Part shown: one piece after another, positions 9,471 through 19,163 of the stretch | Layout of the letters: every line of letters starts with the position of its first letter | Position numbering within the stretch: the stretch's first letter is position 1 | Origin: Mycobacterium branderi | GTDB taxonomy: Bacteria > Actinomycetota > Actinomycetes > Mycobacteriales > Mycobacteriaceae | Reading direction: 5' to 3' | Length of the DNA: 64,000 nucleotides | Assembly: GCF_010728725.1 (NCBI RefSeq) | Contig: NZ_AP022606.1 | Location: 2,170,001 to 2,234,000, forward strand | Notes under the pieces: generated by a model | The model's database searches: none | What the model was told of the DNA's origin: nothing | Seen by the model: the letters and a program-made list of their open reading frames with translations, nothing else | Program-made: the position numbers and the translations under genes

Positions 9471-9640
9471 AGCGGGGGATGGCCGAAGCTAACGGGGACG
9501 CTGTGTCAGCGTGTAGTCGCCTGAGCTCAGCACGAGTAGCCGCTACGGTTCAGCAAGGTGCGACACCGCGCTGTACTTGATGATTCACCCAGCCGCATCG
9601 CAGGAGGGTTCCGTTTGCGACTCAACAAGGAGGTACGGGC

Positions 9641-10393
9641 ATGGGGGGTCGTCTTGAGGGCAAGGTAGCGATAGTGACGGGCGCCGGTTCTGGTATCGGA
9701 AAGGCGATCGCTACCGCTTATCGCAAAGAGGGCGCTAGCGTCATAGTCGCAGACGTGTCGGGTGCCGAAGAATCAACGGCAAAAACTCTTGGTGATAAGG
9801 CATTGGCCGTACACGTCGATGTGTCTCGCTCGACGAACATAGAAGAAATGGTCCGAACTGCTGTCGACACCTTTGGTTCGCTTCATATTCTTTGCAGCTG
9901 CGCTGCAGTGCCCGGCGATCCCGCTCCCCTCGCTGAGTACACCGATGAGCAGTTGGAGCGTGTGATCGGCATCAACCTCAAGGGAACGTTCCTCGCAATG
10001 CGGGCTGCGTTGCCCGAGATCGTGAAATCAGGAGGTGGCTCGATCATCAATATCGCCTCAACTCAAGCACTTGTGGCGTTTCCCGAGACTTCCGGTTATG
10101 CGGCCACTAAGGGCGGCGTTGTGGCGCTCAGTCGGGTCGCCGCAGCCGAGTACGGGCCCGCTGGCGTGAGGGTCAATGTAATCTGTCCGGGCCTGACAGA
10201 CACGCCGATGCTGCGCGGTTTCGAGAAAGCCGCCCCTCCTGGGGCCCTCGAACGAGTGAACGCTATAACCCCGCTCGGCCGTGTAGCCCAACCCGAGGAG
10301 ATAGCCAATGCCGCCGTCTTCCTGGCCTCCGATGAGGCCTCCTACATCAGTGGTGTCGTTCTGCCCGTGGACGGCGCATATACAGCGGTTTAG
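9641..10393 (+). CDS. Short-chain dehydrogenase/reductase (SDR)
   Basis: This complete 250-aa classical SDR follows a strong ribosome site (AAGGAGG, 7 nt before ATG). It shows the NAD(P)-binding motif TGAGSGIG (residues about 13-20), the Asp at the end of beta-2 (VADVSG), SIINIAS with the catalytic Ser region, YAATK with the catalytic Tyr and Lys, and PGLTDTPM after the substrate loop. The usual NAG motif is changed to CAA (LCSCAAVPG). The acidic residue after beta-2 suggests NAD preference. It stands alone among IS remnants, about 4 kb before the aromatic dioxygenase genes. A role as alcohol or dihydrodiol dehydrogenase is possible; the substrate cannot be read from sequence. Confidence 0.85.
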   Translation: MGGRLEGKVAIVTGAGSGIGKAIATAYRKEGASVIVADVSGAEESTAKTLGDKALAVHVDVSRSTNIEEMVRTAVDTFGSLHILCSCAAVPGDPAPLAEYTDEQLERVIGINLKGTFLAMRAALPEIVKSGGGSIINIASTQALVAFPETSGYAATKGGVVALSRVAAAEYGPAGVRVNVICPGLTDTPMLRGFEKAAPPGALERVNAITPLGRVAQPEEIANAAVFLASDEASYISGVVLPVDGAYTAV

Positions 10394-10745
10394 TTGACGC
10401 TTCCAGCCATTAGTGACAGGGTCGGCGGACAAACCTGAGCGGATGCTGCAAACCATGTCACGTCTTCGTGGACGACGACCACGAAGTTCTAATTCAACCA
10501 TTGAAGTTGCTGTTTTGGAGTTGGATTCTTCACCAAGCTACTTCCTGAGCCACCGTGAGCGAGCTTGTCGTGGACATCCGAAACCTGCTGGTGAGGCCAC
10601 CGCCCAAAACATTGGTAAGCGCTGAACCAAGGCCCCGCCCCACTTCACCCTTCGCCGGCCCGGGTAGGCACTTTCCGCGGTAGCGGCGGGGAACAGCCGC
10701 CGTCAGTTCAGCGAGAGCTGAGGCGGCCATCTCGACCCTGCCAGC
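10394..10745. other. Stretch without a supportable gene
   Basis: No reading frame with coding character or ribosome site was found on either strand. Likely debris between the SDR gene and the IstB remnant. Confidence 0.4.
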
Positions 10746-11078
10746 TCACAATTCCTGGGCGCCGCCCCGAGGGGTTGCGCGAATGGATTCCCAGCGACCG
10801 CTGCGAAGGCGACCCCTTTCGGTCGCCGGGCCGTGTGGTGATGTTGCCGATGGGGACCTGCGGTCAATCCGTGGGAGCTGGATGGGCTGGCTCGCGGGGC
10901 AGGGTTTTTGGCGTTGCTGATAGGACTCGCCCTCGACGACGAGTCCGTAGGCCGCTGATTGCAGTCGGTCCATCGCGGATTGGGCCAGCAGCGGGTCGGC
11001 CATCATGGTCAGGATTGCCGGCGGCTCTCGGTTGCTGGTGATGATCGTGGGTGAAGTACCCCAGGTTCCGATCTTCAT
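10746..11078 (-). pseudogene. C-terminal remnant of a second IstB-type ATPase
   Basis: The first 70 residues match the C-terminal end of IstB proteins: TIITSNREPPAILTMMADPL, then SAMDRLQSAAYGLVVEGESY and QRQKP. All N-terminal motifs, including Walker A and B, are missing. The break at about 11060-11080 coincides with the start of the IS3-type remnant, so that element probably truncated it. It is a different IstB lineage from the intact one at 8255-9064. Confidence 0.7.
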
Positions 11079-11084
11079 AGGAGG

Positions 11085-12182
11085 ATCGGAAGTTACGCCC
11101 CGTCACTATTCGCCGGAGTTCCGCGCGCGTTGCGTTTGTTGGACACCACAATGGAGGCCTCGGAAGTGTCGGAGTTCGAGGCGATCAAGCCTGTGGCCAG
11201 CAAACTCGATGTGTCAGAGGCGTCGGTGAGCCATTGGCGGCGTAAGGCTCAAGTCGATGCCCGGGAACGGCCTGGAACGAGTAGTTCGGGACATGCTGAG
11301 ATTCGCCGGCTCAATCGTGGGGTCGCTGAATTGCGTACAACTAACGAGGTTCTCAAGGCCGCATCAGCGTTTTTCGCAGCGAACTCGATCGCCCCGCGAC
11401 GAAATGATCGCCTTCATCGAAAATCTACCGCGATCAGTTCGGGGTCGAGTTCATCTGCCGTGGCCTGCGGGCAGCAATCACAATCTCACCGGTTTCCTCA
11501 CGTCTCGAGGCTATCGAGCCGCCAAGACCCGTTCGCCCTCTGACCGGGCCATGCGCGACGAGCTGCTCATTCAAGAGCTCAAGACCGTCTATGAGCACAA
11601 CCACTCGGTCTACGGCGTCAAGAAGATGCAGGGGCGATGAAACGCCGAGGCGGGCAGATCGGCCGCGAACAGACACGCCGGCTAATGAAACGTGCACCGC
11701 CTTTGTTACCGACTTTGTTACCGACGCCTGCTCCAGGGCCATCAAAGGCTGGGCGGTCGCCGCCACGATGCGCACCGAGGATTTGCTGTTGCAGGCATTC
11801 AATCACGTTGTATGGCAAGCGGATCAGAACTTTCCGAGTTGGCCCATCATTCCGACCGCGGATCGCACTACCTATCGCTGGTCTACACCGAGCGGCTGGC
11901 AAGCTCGGGATCGCCCCTTCGTTTGGGTCGCGCGGCGACGGTTATGACAAGGCACTCGCCGAGGCCGGTCATCGCCGCCTACAAGAGCGAACTGATCAAC
12001 TGCGGCAAACCCTGGCGCAGCGTCGACGACGTCGAACTGGCCACCGCACCTGGGTGGCGTGGTACACCCAGGAACGCCTGCACGAAGCCCTCGGCTACAA
12101 GACCCCAGCCGAGTACGAGGCCGCCCTCACCGGCGCCTCACATCTTGCGAGCCAGCCAACCCCGGCCCTCGCAACCGACTAG
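11085..12182 (+). pseudogene. IS3-family transposase remnant (OrfA/OrfB), multiply frameshifted
   Basis: Pieces in several frames read in order. RHYSPEFRARC (11100) and EFEAIKPVASKLDVSEASVSHWRRKAQVD (11170) are the OrfA HTH. EIRRLNRGVAELRTTNEVLKAASAFFAA (11300) is the OrfA leucine-zipper tail. GFLTSRGYRAAKTRSPSDRA, then YGVKKMQ (11490-11630) and QIGREQTRRLMKRA start OrfB. WYTQERLHEALGYKTPAEYEA (12060-12130) is its C-terminus. At least four frame changes and an internal deletion of the DDE region are needed. It is non-functional. Confidence 0.8.
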
Positions 12183-12264
12183 GAAAACCTGGGATAGTGT
12201 AACGCCGGGTGGCCCCATAACTGGGAAAACCTGGGGTAGTTTAACGCCGGGTGGCCCCATAACT
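12182..12264. repeat. Two direct repeats of 41 bp, period 42
   Basis: Copies at 12182-12222 and 12224-12264 share GGAAAACCTGGG, then AACGCCGGGTGGCCCCATAA, and differ at two positions. They lie right after the IS3 remnant stop and before the 12440 gene. They may be element ends or regulatory repeats. Only two copies are present. Confidence 0.7.
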
Positions 12265-12439
12265 CGCAAGACATCCAATGAGGCCAGCCTCGGACCGCCG
12301 AGGTAGGTGGGCGGATTCGGAGGGATCGTTGCGGTTGGTTGCTGCTTGATAAGCGGTCCGAGCCTGCCCTTCGATGATCGCGGCGTCGCTGTGACGCTGC
12401 GCGCTGGTCAAGCGGGCATATTGGGGCCACGCTTCGTAG

Positions 12440-14058
12440 ATGGCTGCGGTGGTGACGGTAAACGATGTGCTCGATGGACACGTCGATCTCGATGTGGAGT
12501 GCCTGGACCGGATCTACCTGAACGGCTATGTCCCCAACCTGCAAGTGGGCGGGCAGGTGGTGTCGTTTATGACCGCACATCTGGGATATCCCATCCCCTC
12601 ACCGGCGATCATGGAAAAAATCGGCACCGCGTTTCGCAAGGCAGTGGACCGCTACGCCGCCGACAACCACATCCCGGTGGTGCGGTTCGGCAAGAACGAC
12701 CGCAAGACCGACGTGATGGGCCCGTATCTGGCGCGCCAGGCGCACACCGGCCGCTCCGGGGTGGCTGCGATCGGCATCGCCCAGGAGTTTCAGAATGTGT
12801 TTTCCTCAGCACAGCGCAACGGCAACCCCGTGCCGTGGTTTTCGTTCTTCAAGGCCGACCGGCGGGTGACGTGTTTTTACTTCTACCTCTGGGACATCGA
12901 TTTCGGGCCGGCGTTCATCAAGAACTGTGCGTATTTTCCGTACCCGATCAAGGTGTGGCTCAATGGCCACGAGTGGGCCAAACGCCAGGCCACGCAGGCC
13001 GGCATCGGGTTCACCGAGCTGTCCAATGGGTTCGCCAGCTGTGCGGATTCGGCTGCGCTGCAGGAGATCTGTGATCGGCTGGGGCCGGGCACGATCGGGG
13101 TGTTCTTCGAGCGTTGGATGAGCTTGCTGCCGCTGCCGCTGACCGAGCACGACCGCGACGCGGGCTACTGGTGGGAGCTGTCGATGCGCCAAGTCGAGGT
13201 CTCGCGCACCCTGGTCTTCGACGCGCCGCGACACGCCCGCGGGTTCTTCGAAGCGTTGGTCGCTGACAATCTCGATATCGGCCGCCCCGATAGTGTGGAG
13301 CTGATCTTTCACAGGCCCCGAGGACTTGGCCAGCCCATCAAACTCGGCTGTGTGCCCAGGACCCGGATCGTCACGTGCGGTACCGAAGTCACCGTCAACG
13401 CCTTCTACAAGAACTCCCGCATCAAGCAGTACCTCAAAAACGGGCGGGCGCTGCGCATCGAGACCGTCATCAACTCGCCTGATGACCTGCAGTGCCACCG
13501 CCGCCTGCCTCATCTCGATGAGCTGCAGGTCCGCGCGCGTGCGGTCAACCGCCGCCTGCTCGATACTGAACGTGTCGGCCAGGGCTGCGTCCTTGCGAGT
13601 CCAGCCTTTGAGCGGATCGCACAGCCCAACCTCACCGAGGATGGCAGGAGGGCCCCGGCCTTACGGTTCGGCGACCCTCGGGTCCAAGCCCTGGCCGGCG
13701 CCTTATGCACCAGCGTGCTCGCCGTCACCGCCATCACCAACAAGAGCCTGCGCGCCTTGATGACCCGGACTGCTCAGCGGCAGCGCCTACTCGATGAACC
13801 AGGCCAGCTAAGACCTGGCCCGACTGCGCCTCAACGGGCTCATCGAGCGCGTCCCCGGCAAGAACCGCTACCACCTGACCAGCGACGGGCTGCGGTTCGC
13901 GATCTTCTACACCAAAGTCCACGACCGCCTACTACGTCCCCTCCTAGCCGCCGACCGGCCACCAGCACCGCCACCACTACGAAATGCCTTGCACAGCATT
14001 GATATTCACATAACCCAAACCATCGATCGGGCCCGCCTGTTGCCCAAAGCGGCCTGAA
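12440..14058 (+). pseudogene. Conserved actinobacterial protein of unknown function, C-terminus broken
   Basis: The frame from ATG 12440 is well conserved in character for about 440 residues (LDRIYLNGYVPNLQVGGQVV; YYFY-type segment CFYFYLWDIDFGPAFIK; GHEWAKRQATQAGIGF; YWWELSMRQVEVSRTLVFDA). I recall it as a family repeated in actinobacterial genomes without an assigned function. Near 13766 one extra base shifts the frame. In the restored frame a TAA replaces a likely TAC at 13809, after which a winged-helix-like tail is readable (DLARLRLNGLIERVPGKNRY, then LTSDGLRFAIFYTK) to a TGA at 14056. The natural product would be about 540 aa with a C-terminal DNA-binding domain. The 520-aa open frame therefore ends in nonsense sequence. 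The copy-number behaviour hints at a selfish or mobile gene. Confidence 0.65.
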
Positions 14059-14082
14059 AACTCGGCACAATTCTCAAAGATC

Positions 14083-14103
14083 TAGCGACCAAGGGTCGCT
14101 AGC
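14083..14103. terminator. Stem-loop downstream of the 12440 gene
   Basis: CTAGCGACC and GGTCGCTAG form a perfect 9-bp stem with a 3-nt loop, 25 nt after the ancestral stop at 14058. There is no T-run, which is common for mycobacterial terminators. No gene was seen in the rest of 14059-14363. Confidence 0.5.
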
Positions 14104-14363
14104 CACGCGGTCCCATCACGGGCAACAGGGCGTTCCCATGCCCATGGCAAACCCCCGCCGAGCTGGTCCCTTTCCTGGCAACCGACGACGCGGCGAAGTG
14201 GGTGTCGGCGTCACGGCTTGGGTTTGGTGCGGTAGTGGCTGGCAGGCAATTTGGGTAGTGACTACGCGTGACCGTGGGCGCATACCAAGGTGTGCTTAAG
14301 GGTGGATTAGGCGCCGTGCATCGGCTGAGGCGACATCGGCTGAGGCGATTGGAAGCGAGAAAT

Positions 14364-15749
14364 ATGACGAGGGGTTCTGTGTATCAGCCCGAAACCCAGT
14401 TCGAGAGGGCAAGCACTAACGGTTCTCGGCTATCGGATGGTGTGCGGGTCGCCGACCTGATCGACCTCGACGAACGCACCGTCTGCGCCAGGCTTCACTC
14501 GGACGAGGAAATATACCGTCTTGAGATGGAGCGGATCTTTGGCCGGTGCTGGATCGCTGTGGCTCATGAAAGTGAGATTCCCAACCCGGGCGATTACGTC
14601 ACCAGAGCCATCGGCGAAGACCCGGTCATAGTCTCGCGCGATCGCTCCGGGGACATCAATATCCTGTTGAATTCGTGCTCGCACCGCGGCATGAATGTGT
14701 GCCGAGCCGAAATGGGCAACACCAAGTTTTTCCGCTGCCCCTATCATGCCTGGAGCTACGACGCGACCGGACGTTTGGTTAGCGTTAGCGCCGAACAGGA
14801 AATGTATGACGGCAAGCTGGAGAAGGAAAAATACGGACTGCGGCGCGCGCGCGTGGCAACCTACGCCGGCATGATATTTGGGACTTGGTCCGATGAAACC
14901 CCTCCGCTGGAGGAGGAGCTAGGCGGCATCGCCTTCTACCTGGACATAGCGTTCAACCGGTCACGAAGCGGTCTTGAGGTGATCGGGCCGCCGCAACGAT
15001 GGACTTTCGACGCCAACTGGAAACTCGCCGCGGAGCAGTTTTCCGGCGACGCCTATCACACCGTGATGTTGCACAATTCGCTCATCGAGCTGGGCGTGGC
15101 CCCCAAGGATCCGGCCGCGTTTTTGCTGGGCGTTAACGTCGGCACTGAGCGCGCGCACACGTTGAGGTGCCTAGACATGGAAGCGGTGATGGCGGGATTG
15201 GGCGCCGCGGCGAACGAAGGCATGCTAGAGCAGGCGCCGCCACCGGGAATGGATGCCGAGCTGGTCGCCCAAGCAAAGGAGTTGCTAAGCCCAGAGCAGA
15301 TGGCCGTACTGGTCAAGACGCCACCTATTGTGGGGCAGGTCTTCCCAACGCTTGCCTGGATCAACATCATGCTGCCCAGCGCGGCAGTGGAAACGAAGGG
15401 TGGAGTCATAACCTTCCGCACCTGGGTACCGCGCGGTCTTGACCACATGGAAATCATGTCGTGGACCCTTGTGGAGAAAGACGCTCCCGAAGAGATCCGT
15501 CGAGCCACGGCACGCTCAACGATCCAGACCTTCAGCGACAGTGGCATCTATGAGCAAGACGATGCCGAATCCTGGGCCGGCGTGTACCGAGCGATCCGCG
15601 GGCCACAGGGCAAGAAACGGAACCTTCTGTACTTCTCCACCTGTGGTGAGCCCACTAAGGAGAACGGCTGTCTTAGCTGGCATGGAATGGGCCGCGACGA
15701 TATTCAATGGCTGTTTTGGAAGCGCTACCGCCAACTGATGGACGGCTGA
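14364..15749 (+). CDS. Rieske non-haem iron ring-hydroxylating dioxygenase, alpha subunit
   Basis: I start at ATG 14364 (GGAAG ribosome site 8 nt upstream), giving 461 aa. The Rieske [2Fe-2S] motif is complete: CSHRGMNVC at the first C-x-H and CPYHAW at the second C-x-x-H. The mononuclear iron segment is also present (EQFSGDAYHTVMLHNSLIEL, with the bridging Asp and two His). The enzyme adds both atoms of O2 to an aromatic ring to form a cis-dihydrodiol. The beta subunit, an SDR and an extradiol dioxygenase follow on the same strand, so this is a biphenyl/naphthalene/benzoate-type upper pathway. No ferredoxin or ferredoxin reductase is nearby; electrons must come from elsewhere. The substrate is not determined. 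Confidence 0.92.
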   Translation: MTRGSVYQPETQFERASTNGSRLSDGVRVADLIDLDERTVCARLHSDEEIYRLEMERIFGRCWIAVAHESEIPNPGDYVTRAIGEDPVIVSRDRSGDINILLNSCSHRGMNVCRAEMGNTKFFRCPYHAWSYDATGRLVSVSAEQEMYDGKLEKEKYGLRRARVATYAGMIFGTWSDETPPLEEELGGIAFYLDIAFNRSRSGLEVIGPPQRWTFDANWKLAAEQFSGDAYHTVMLHNSLIELGVAPKDPAAFLLGVNVGTERAHTLRCLDMEAVMAGLGAAANEGMLEQAPPPGMDAELVAQAKELLSPEQMAVLVKTPPIVGQVFPTLAWINIMLPSAAVETKGGVITFRTWVPRGLDHMEIMSWTLVEKDAPEEIRRATARSTIQTFSDSGIYEQDDAESWAGVYRAIRGPQGKKRNLLYFSTCGEPTKENGCLSWHGMGRDDIQWLFWKRYRQLMDG

Positions 15750-15852
15750 CGTTCCCCCGTTGCCTGGGCGGACTTTCGGAAATTTCAATTGAAGGTATTT
15801 GAAGCGGCTTCGCCATCGTCCGCGAGGCGGCGGCTAGGAGAGGGATACTCGT

Positions 15853-16458
15853 ATGCAAAGCACGGCAACCGGGCGCCCCCCCGTCGAACCGATGGCGGGA
15901 ACCACTCAACGCCCACGACCCGAACCCGACTCGCTTCCGGCAGTTCCGTATTCGGATCCGAGGTTCACTGCGGCTCAGCAGTTTTTGATCCGAGAAGCGT
16001 TCCTCCTCGATCATGGCCGCTTCCACGAGTGGCTGGAAATGTTGGACGAAGACCTTGAGTATCGCATGCCGGTGCGGGTAACAGCTTGGCGCGCCGACGG
16101 TGAAGGATTCACCGGTGCAATGCATTTCGATGACACGTACGCATCGATGCAGGGCCGGGTGGCACGCCTTGACACAGACTACGCCTGGAGCGAAGACCCG
16201 CCCTCCAGAACCCGTCGATTCGTCAGCAATATCACCGTCACGGCACCAGCTGAGGGCAATGGGGAACTGCACGTAGTCAGTTACCTGTTCGTGGCGCGGA
16301 GTCGATGGGACAATCCCGCCTACCAATTCATTTCTGCCGAACGGCGCGACATCTTGCGTCCCCTGCCCAGCAAGGACGGGGTGTACAAGTTGCTGGACCG
16401 AGAGATCCTCGTCGATCAATCCAACCTTGGAACGGTCAACCTGGCCATTTTCCTGTAA
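15853..16458 (+). CDS. Ring-hydroxylating dioxygenase, beta subunit
   Basis: The 201-aa protein is of the SnoaL/NTF2-like fold used for dioxygenase beta subunits: FLIREAFLLDHGRFHEWLEM, then EDLEYRMPVRVT, TRRFVSNITVT, and a C-terminal RREI-type segment (KLLDREILVDQSNL). It forms the alpha3beta3 hexamer with the upstream alpha subunit and has a mainly structural role. GAGAGGGA precedes ATG 15853 by 8 nt. The N-terminal 40 residues are Pro-rich and longer than in many homologues. Confidence 0.9.
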   Translation: MQSTATGRPPVEPMAGTTQRPRPEPDSLPAVPYSDPRFTAAQQFLIREAFLLDHGRFHEWLEMLDEDLEYRMPVRVTAWRADGEGFTGAMHFDDTYASMQGRVARLDTDYAWSEDPPSRTRRFVSNITVTAPAEGNGELHVVSYLFVARSRWDNPAYQFISAERRDILRPLPSKDGVYKLLDREILVDQSNLGTVNLAIFL

Positions 16459-16519
16459 GCGCTGCTGAGCCGGGGGCGATAGCTCAGCCACAGTTTTATA
16501 CAGAGACGGCGGAAAGACT

Positions 16520-17341
16520 ATGGGCGCTTTAGAAGGAAGCGGGGTGCTGCTAAGTGGCGGTGGCTCTGGCTTAGGGCGTGCGCTTGTCCAGCGGTTCCTC
16601 GGAGAAGGCTCCAAGGTGGCCTGCCTGGAATACAGCACCGCCAAGGTCGACAGGCTGCGGGCTGAGTTCGGCGATTCTGTACTTGCCATCGAGGGCGATA
16701 TCCGTGATCCGGCAGCCTCGGAGTCGGCCGTCGCTGAAGTATTGCGGAATTGTGGTCGTCTGGATGCTCTCATCGGTACGGCTGCTATCTTTGACAACGT
16801 CCCAGCATTCAAGCTTTACGCCCGAAACCACATTCTGCCCGCTTTCGACGAGATCATGAGAACAAATGTGGCTGGCCACATTTTGATCGCGACCGCGGCT
16901 CGAGAAGCACTTGAGGCCACCGGCGGCAGCATCACGTTCACATTGTCGACCTCTGGTATGTACCCGGGCACGGGTCCAATGTATTCAGCGTCGAAAGCCG
17001 CGCTTACCATGGTTGTCAAGCAACTCGCGTTCGAGCTTGCCCCGCGGGTTCGCGTGAACGGAGTGGTACCCGGCACGATCCGCGACAGCGGTATAGCCGG
17101 CCCAAAAGCATTAGACCAGCAAGACACTACGCCGTCGGCAATTTTCCCGGGATTTTACGACGCCGCTAAATGTATGAGTCCACAGCGCACGTGTCCCAGC
17201 GCCACGGAATACACCGGCATTTATGTGCTGCTGGCTTCGAAGACAGATGCGGCTGTGGCGACCGGCGCCATTATCAACTGGGACACAGGTTTAGGAATGA
17301 TTGGGCACGGCATGGCGCTGGCCCCGACGCTCGTTCAATAA
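16520..17341 (+). CDS. SDR, probable cis-dihydrodiol dehydrogenase
   Basis: The 273-aa SDR has the glycine motif SGGGSGLG (residues about 11-18), acidic end of beta-2 (CLEYST), IEGDIRD, and the catalytic STSGMYPG with YSASK. The order resembles BphB/NahB-type dihydrodiol dehydrogenases, which oxidise the dioxygenase product to a catechol with NAD+. An atypical GTAAIFDN replaces NAG, as in this subfamily (GNAGIWD). It sits 61 nt after the beta-subunit gene and 14 nt before the extradiol dioxygenase, consistent with one operon. Confidence 0.85.
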   Translation: MGALEGSGVLLSGGGSGLGRALVQRFLGEGSKVACLEYSTAKVDRLRAEFGDSVLAIEGDIRDPAASESAVAEVLRNCGRLDALIGTAAIFDNVPAFKLYARNHILPAFDEIMRTNVAGHILIATAAREALEATGGSITFTLSTSGMYPGTGPMYSASKAALTMVVKQLAFELAPRVRVNGVVPGTIRDSGIAGPKALDQQDTTPSAIFPGFYDAAKCMSPQRTCPSATEYTGIYVLLASKTDAAVATGAIINWDTGLGMIGHGMALAPTLVQ

Positions 17342-17355
17342 GGAGGGTTTGAAAA

Positions 17356-18270
17356 ATGTCTATTGCCAGTCTTGGCTATCTAGGAGTACAGACACCGGAT
17401 CCGGGGATCTGGACTACTTTCGGTCCGGAAGTTCTCGGGCTGACCGTGTCCCGGACGGGGGATGACGGTTCGGTCTACCTGCGAGCTGACCTACGCCATC
17501 ATCGGATTGCGATTCATCCTGGCGCGGAGAGCCAAGTTGCCTACGTGGGCTGGGAAGTCGCCGGCGAGTCCGATCTTGATGCGATGATCGAACGGTTGAA
17601 CCGGGCCGGTGTGAGCTGGCGACCCGGTTCGGCTACGGAGTGCGCCGAACGCAAGGTCGAACGGTTCATCGGATTCGCCGACCCTGCGGGGCTTCCGCAA
17701 GAAATCTTCTACGGGGCGCTGGTGTCCTACGAGCCCTTCGTTCCGGGTCGACCGATACAGGGCTTTGTTACTGGTGATCGGGGGCTAGGGCACGTCGTTT
17801 TCATCGTCCCGGACGCCGCGGCGGCGCACGAGTTTTACACAAAAGTGTTGGGTTTCAAGTTGAGCGACATCGTGGACACGGTCTTCAATACCCCCGGCTA
17901 CTTTTATCATTTGAACCGCCGCCATCACAGTCTCGCGATCCTGGAGGCACCGAATAAAGCGGGCCTGCATCACCTGATGCTCGAACTGCAAGACCTCAAC
18001 GACGTCGGCACCGGCTACGACATCGTTCGCGATCGCGGATATCAATTGTCGATGGAATTCGGTCGACACTCGACCGATGAAGTGGTGTCGTTTTACTTCA
18101 TTACCCCAGCTGGTTTCGAGATCGAGTACGGCTGGGGAGGCCGCCAGGTCGACGACGCCACCTGGCACGTGGTGCGAGCTGACCGCGGCGAGCTATGGGG
18201 CCACCAAGTAGTGGGACCCGGGCTGCCGCCAACCGTTCGCCCGGTGGATGCCGGGGTAGCAGCGCAGTGA
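17356..18270 (+). CDS. Extradiol ring-cleavage dioxygenase, BphC type (two-domain VOC)
   Basis: The 304-aa protein carries two vicinal-oxygen-chelate domains. The second domain has the Fe(II) ligands in the expected places: His146 (GLGHVVF), His205 or His206 (LHHLMLE) and Glu257 (FEIEYGW). RRHHSLA supplies the catalytic His. These positions agree with BphC of biphenyl pathways. It would open a catechol next to the hydroxyls using O2. AAGGAGG precedes ATG 17356. The matching hydrolase is not adjacent; the only meta-cleavage hydrolase in the window is at 61293-62162. Confidence 0.92.
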   Translation: MSIASLGYLGVQTPDPGIWTTFGPEVLGLTVSRTGDDGSVYLRADLRHHRIAIHPGAESQVAYVGWEVAGESDLDAMIERLNRAGVSWRPGSATECAERKVERFIGFADPAGLPQEIFYGALVSYEPFVPGRPIQGFVTGDRGLGHVVFIVPDAAAAHEFYTKVLGFKLSDIVDTVFNTPGYFYHLNRRHHSLAILEAPNKAGLHHLMLELQDLNDVGTGYDIVRDRGYQLSMEFGRHSTDEVVSFYFITPAGFEIEYGWGGRQVDDATWHVVRADRGELWGHQVVGPGLPPTVRPVDAGVAAQ

Positions 18271-19151
18271 TTTTGCCGTCCGTGCAGCTGGCGCCGCGTT
18301 TTGATGACGTGCGGGCTCATTACGACCTGTCCGATGATTTCTTCCGGTTGTTCCTGGATCCGACCCAGACATACAGCTGCGCCTATTTTGAGCGTGACGA
18401 TATGACGTTGGAAGAGGCGCAGATCGCGAAGATCGATCTAGCGCTAGGGAAGTTGGGTCTGCAGCCGGGAATGACGCTGCTGGACATTGGCTGTGGCTGG
18501 GGGGCCGCCATGAAGCGCGCCGTCGAAAGATACCAGGTCAATGTTGTGGGCTTGACGTTGTCGGTCAACCAGGCTGCTCACGTGCGGAAGATGTTCGACG
18601 AGATGGACACCTCGTGCTCAAGGCGGGTGTTGCTGGCGGGTTGGGAGCAGTTCGATGAGCCCGTCGACCGGATCGTCTCGATTGGTGCATTCGAACATTT
18701 CGGCCTCGAACGTTACTCGCGCTTCTTCACGATGGCCTACCAAGCGTTGCCAGCAGATGGTGTGATGTTGTTGCACACCATCGTCCGGCCGACTTTCAAG
18801 CAGTTGCGGCGCGCGGGCTTGGCGTTAACGCACGAACTAGTGCATTTCTGTGAGTTCATTTTGGCCGAGATCTTCCCGGGCGGCTGGCTGCCGACAGTCC
18901 CGGTGGTTGAGGAGCATGCCACCAAAGCGGGCTTCACCGTGGCACGCATCCAGTCACTGCAGCTTCACTATGCGCGGACGCTGGATATGTGGGCGGCCGC
19001 CTTGTGGGACAACCAAAAACGGGCCGTCGCGGTGCAATCTCAGGAGGTCTACGACCGCTACATGAAGTATCTGACTGGCTGCGCACGGCTGTTCCACCAG
19101 GGCTACACCGACGTCAACCAATTCACCCTGCAACGAAATTCTGTGAGCTAG
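18267..19151 (+). CDS. Mycolic-acid/cyclopropane fatty acid methyltransferase family (CmaA/MmaA/UmaA type)
   Basis: I choose GTG 18267, which overlaps the preceding stop (GTGA), giving 294 aa and translational coupling to the dioxygenase gene. Longer starts would run deep into bphC. The sequence is family-typical from VRAHYDLSDDFFRLFLDPTQ onward: the SAM motif LDIGCGWGAAMKRA, VVGLTLSVNQAAH, LLAGWEQFDEPVDRIVSIGA, EHFG, and the C-terminal YTDVNQFTL. These enzymes methylate or cyclopropanate double bonds in meromycolate chains. GLERYSRFFTMAYQ and the region around RRAGLALTHELVHF depart from chromosomal paralogues, so its substrate may differ. The place inside an aromatic operon is unusual. Confidence 0.88.
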   Translation: MILPSVQLAPRFDDVRAHYDLSDDFFRLFLDPTQTYSCAYFERDDMTLEEAQIAKIDLALGKLGLQPGMTLLDIGCGWGAAMKRAVERYQVNVVGLTLSVNQAAHVRKMFDEMDTSCSRRVLLAGWEQFDEPVDRIVSIGAFEHFGLERYSRFFTMAYQALPADGVMLLHTIVRPTFKQLRRAGLALTHELVHFCEFILAEIFPGGWLPTVPVVEEHATKAGFTVARIQSLQLHYARTLDMWAAALWDNQKRAVAVQSQEVYDRYMKYLTGCARLFHQGYTDVNQFTLQRNSVS

Positions 19152-19163
19152 AGGGGATTTCGC

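Noticed and set aside
12182..12264. CRISPR or iteron-type replication origin
   Set aside because: Two copies with a 1-nt gap, no rep gene nearby.
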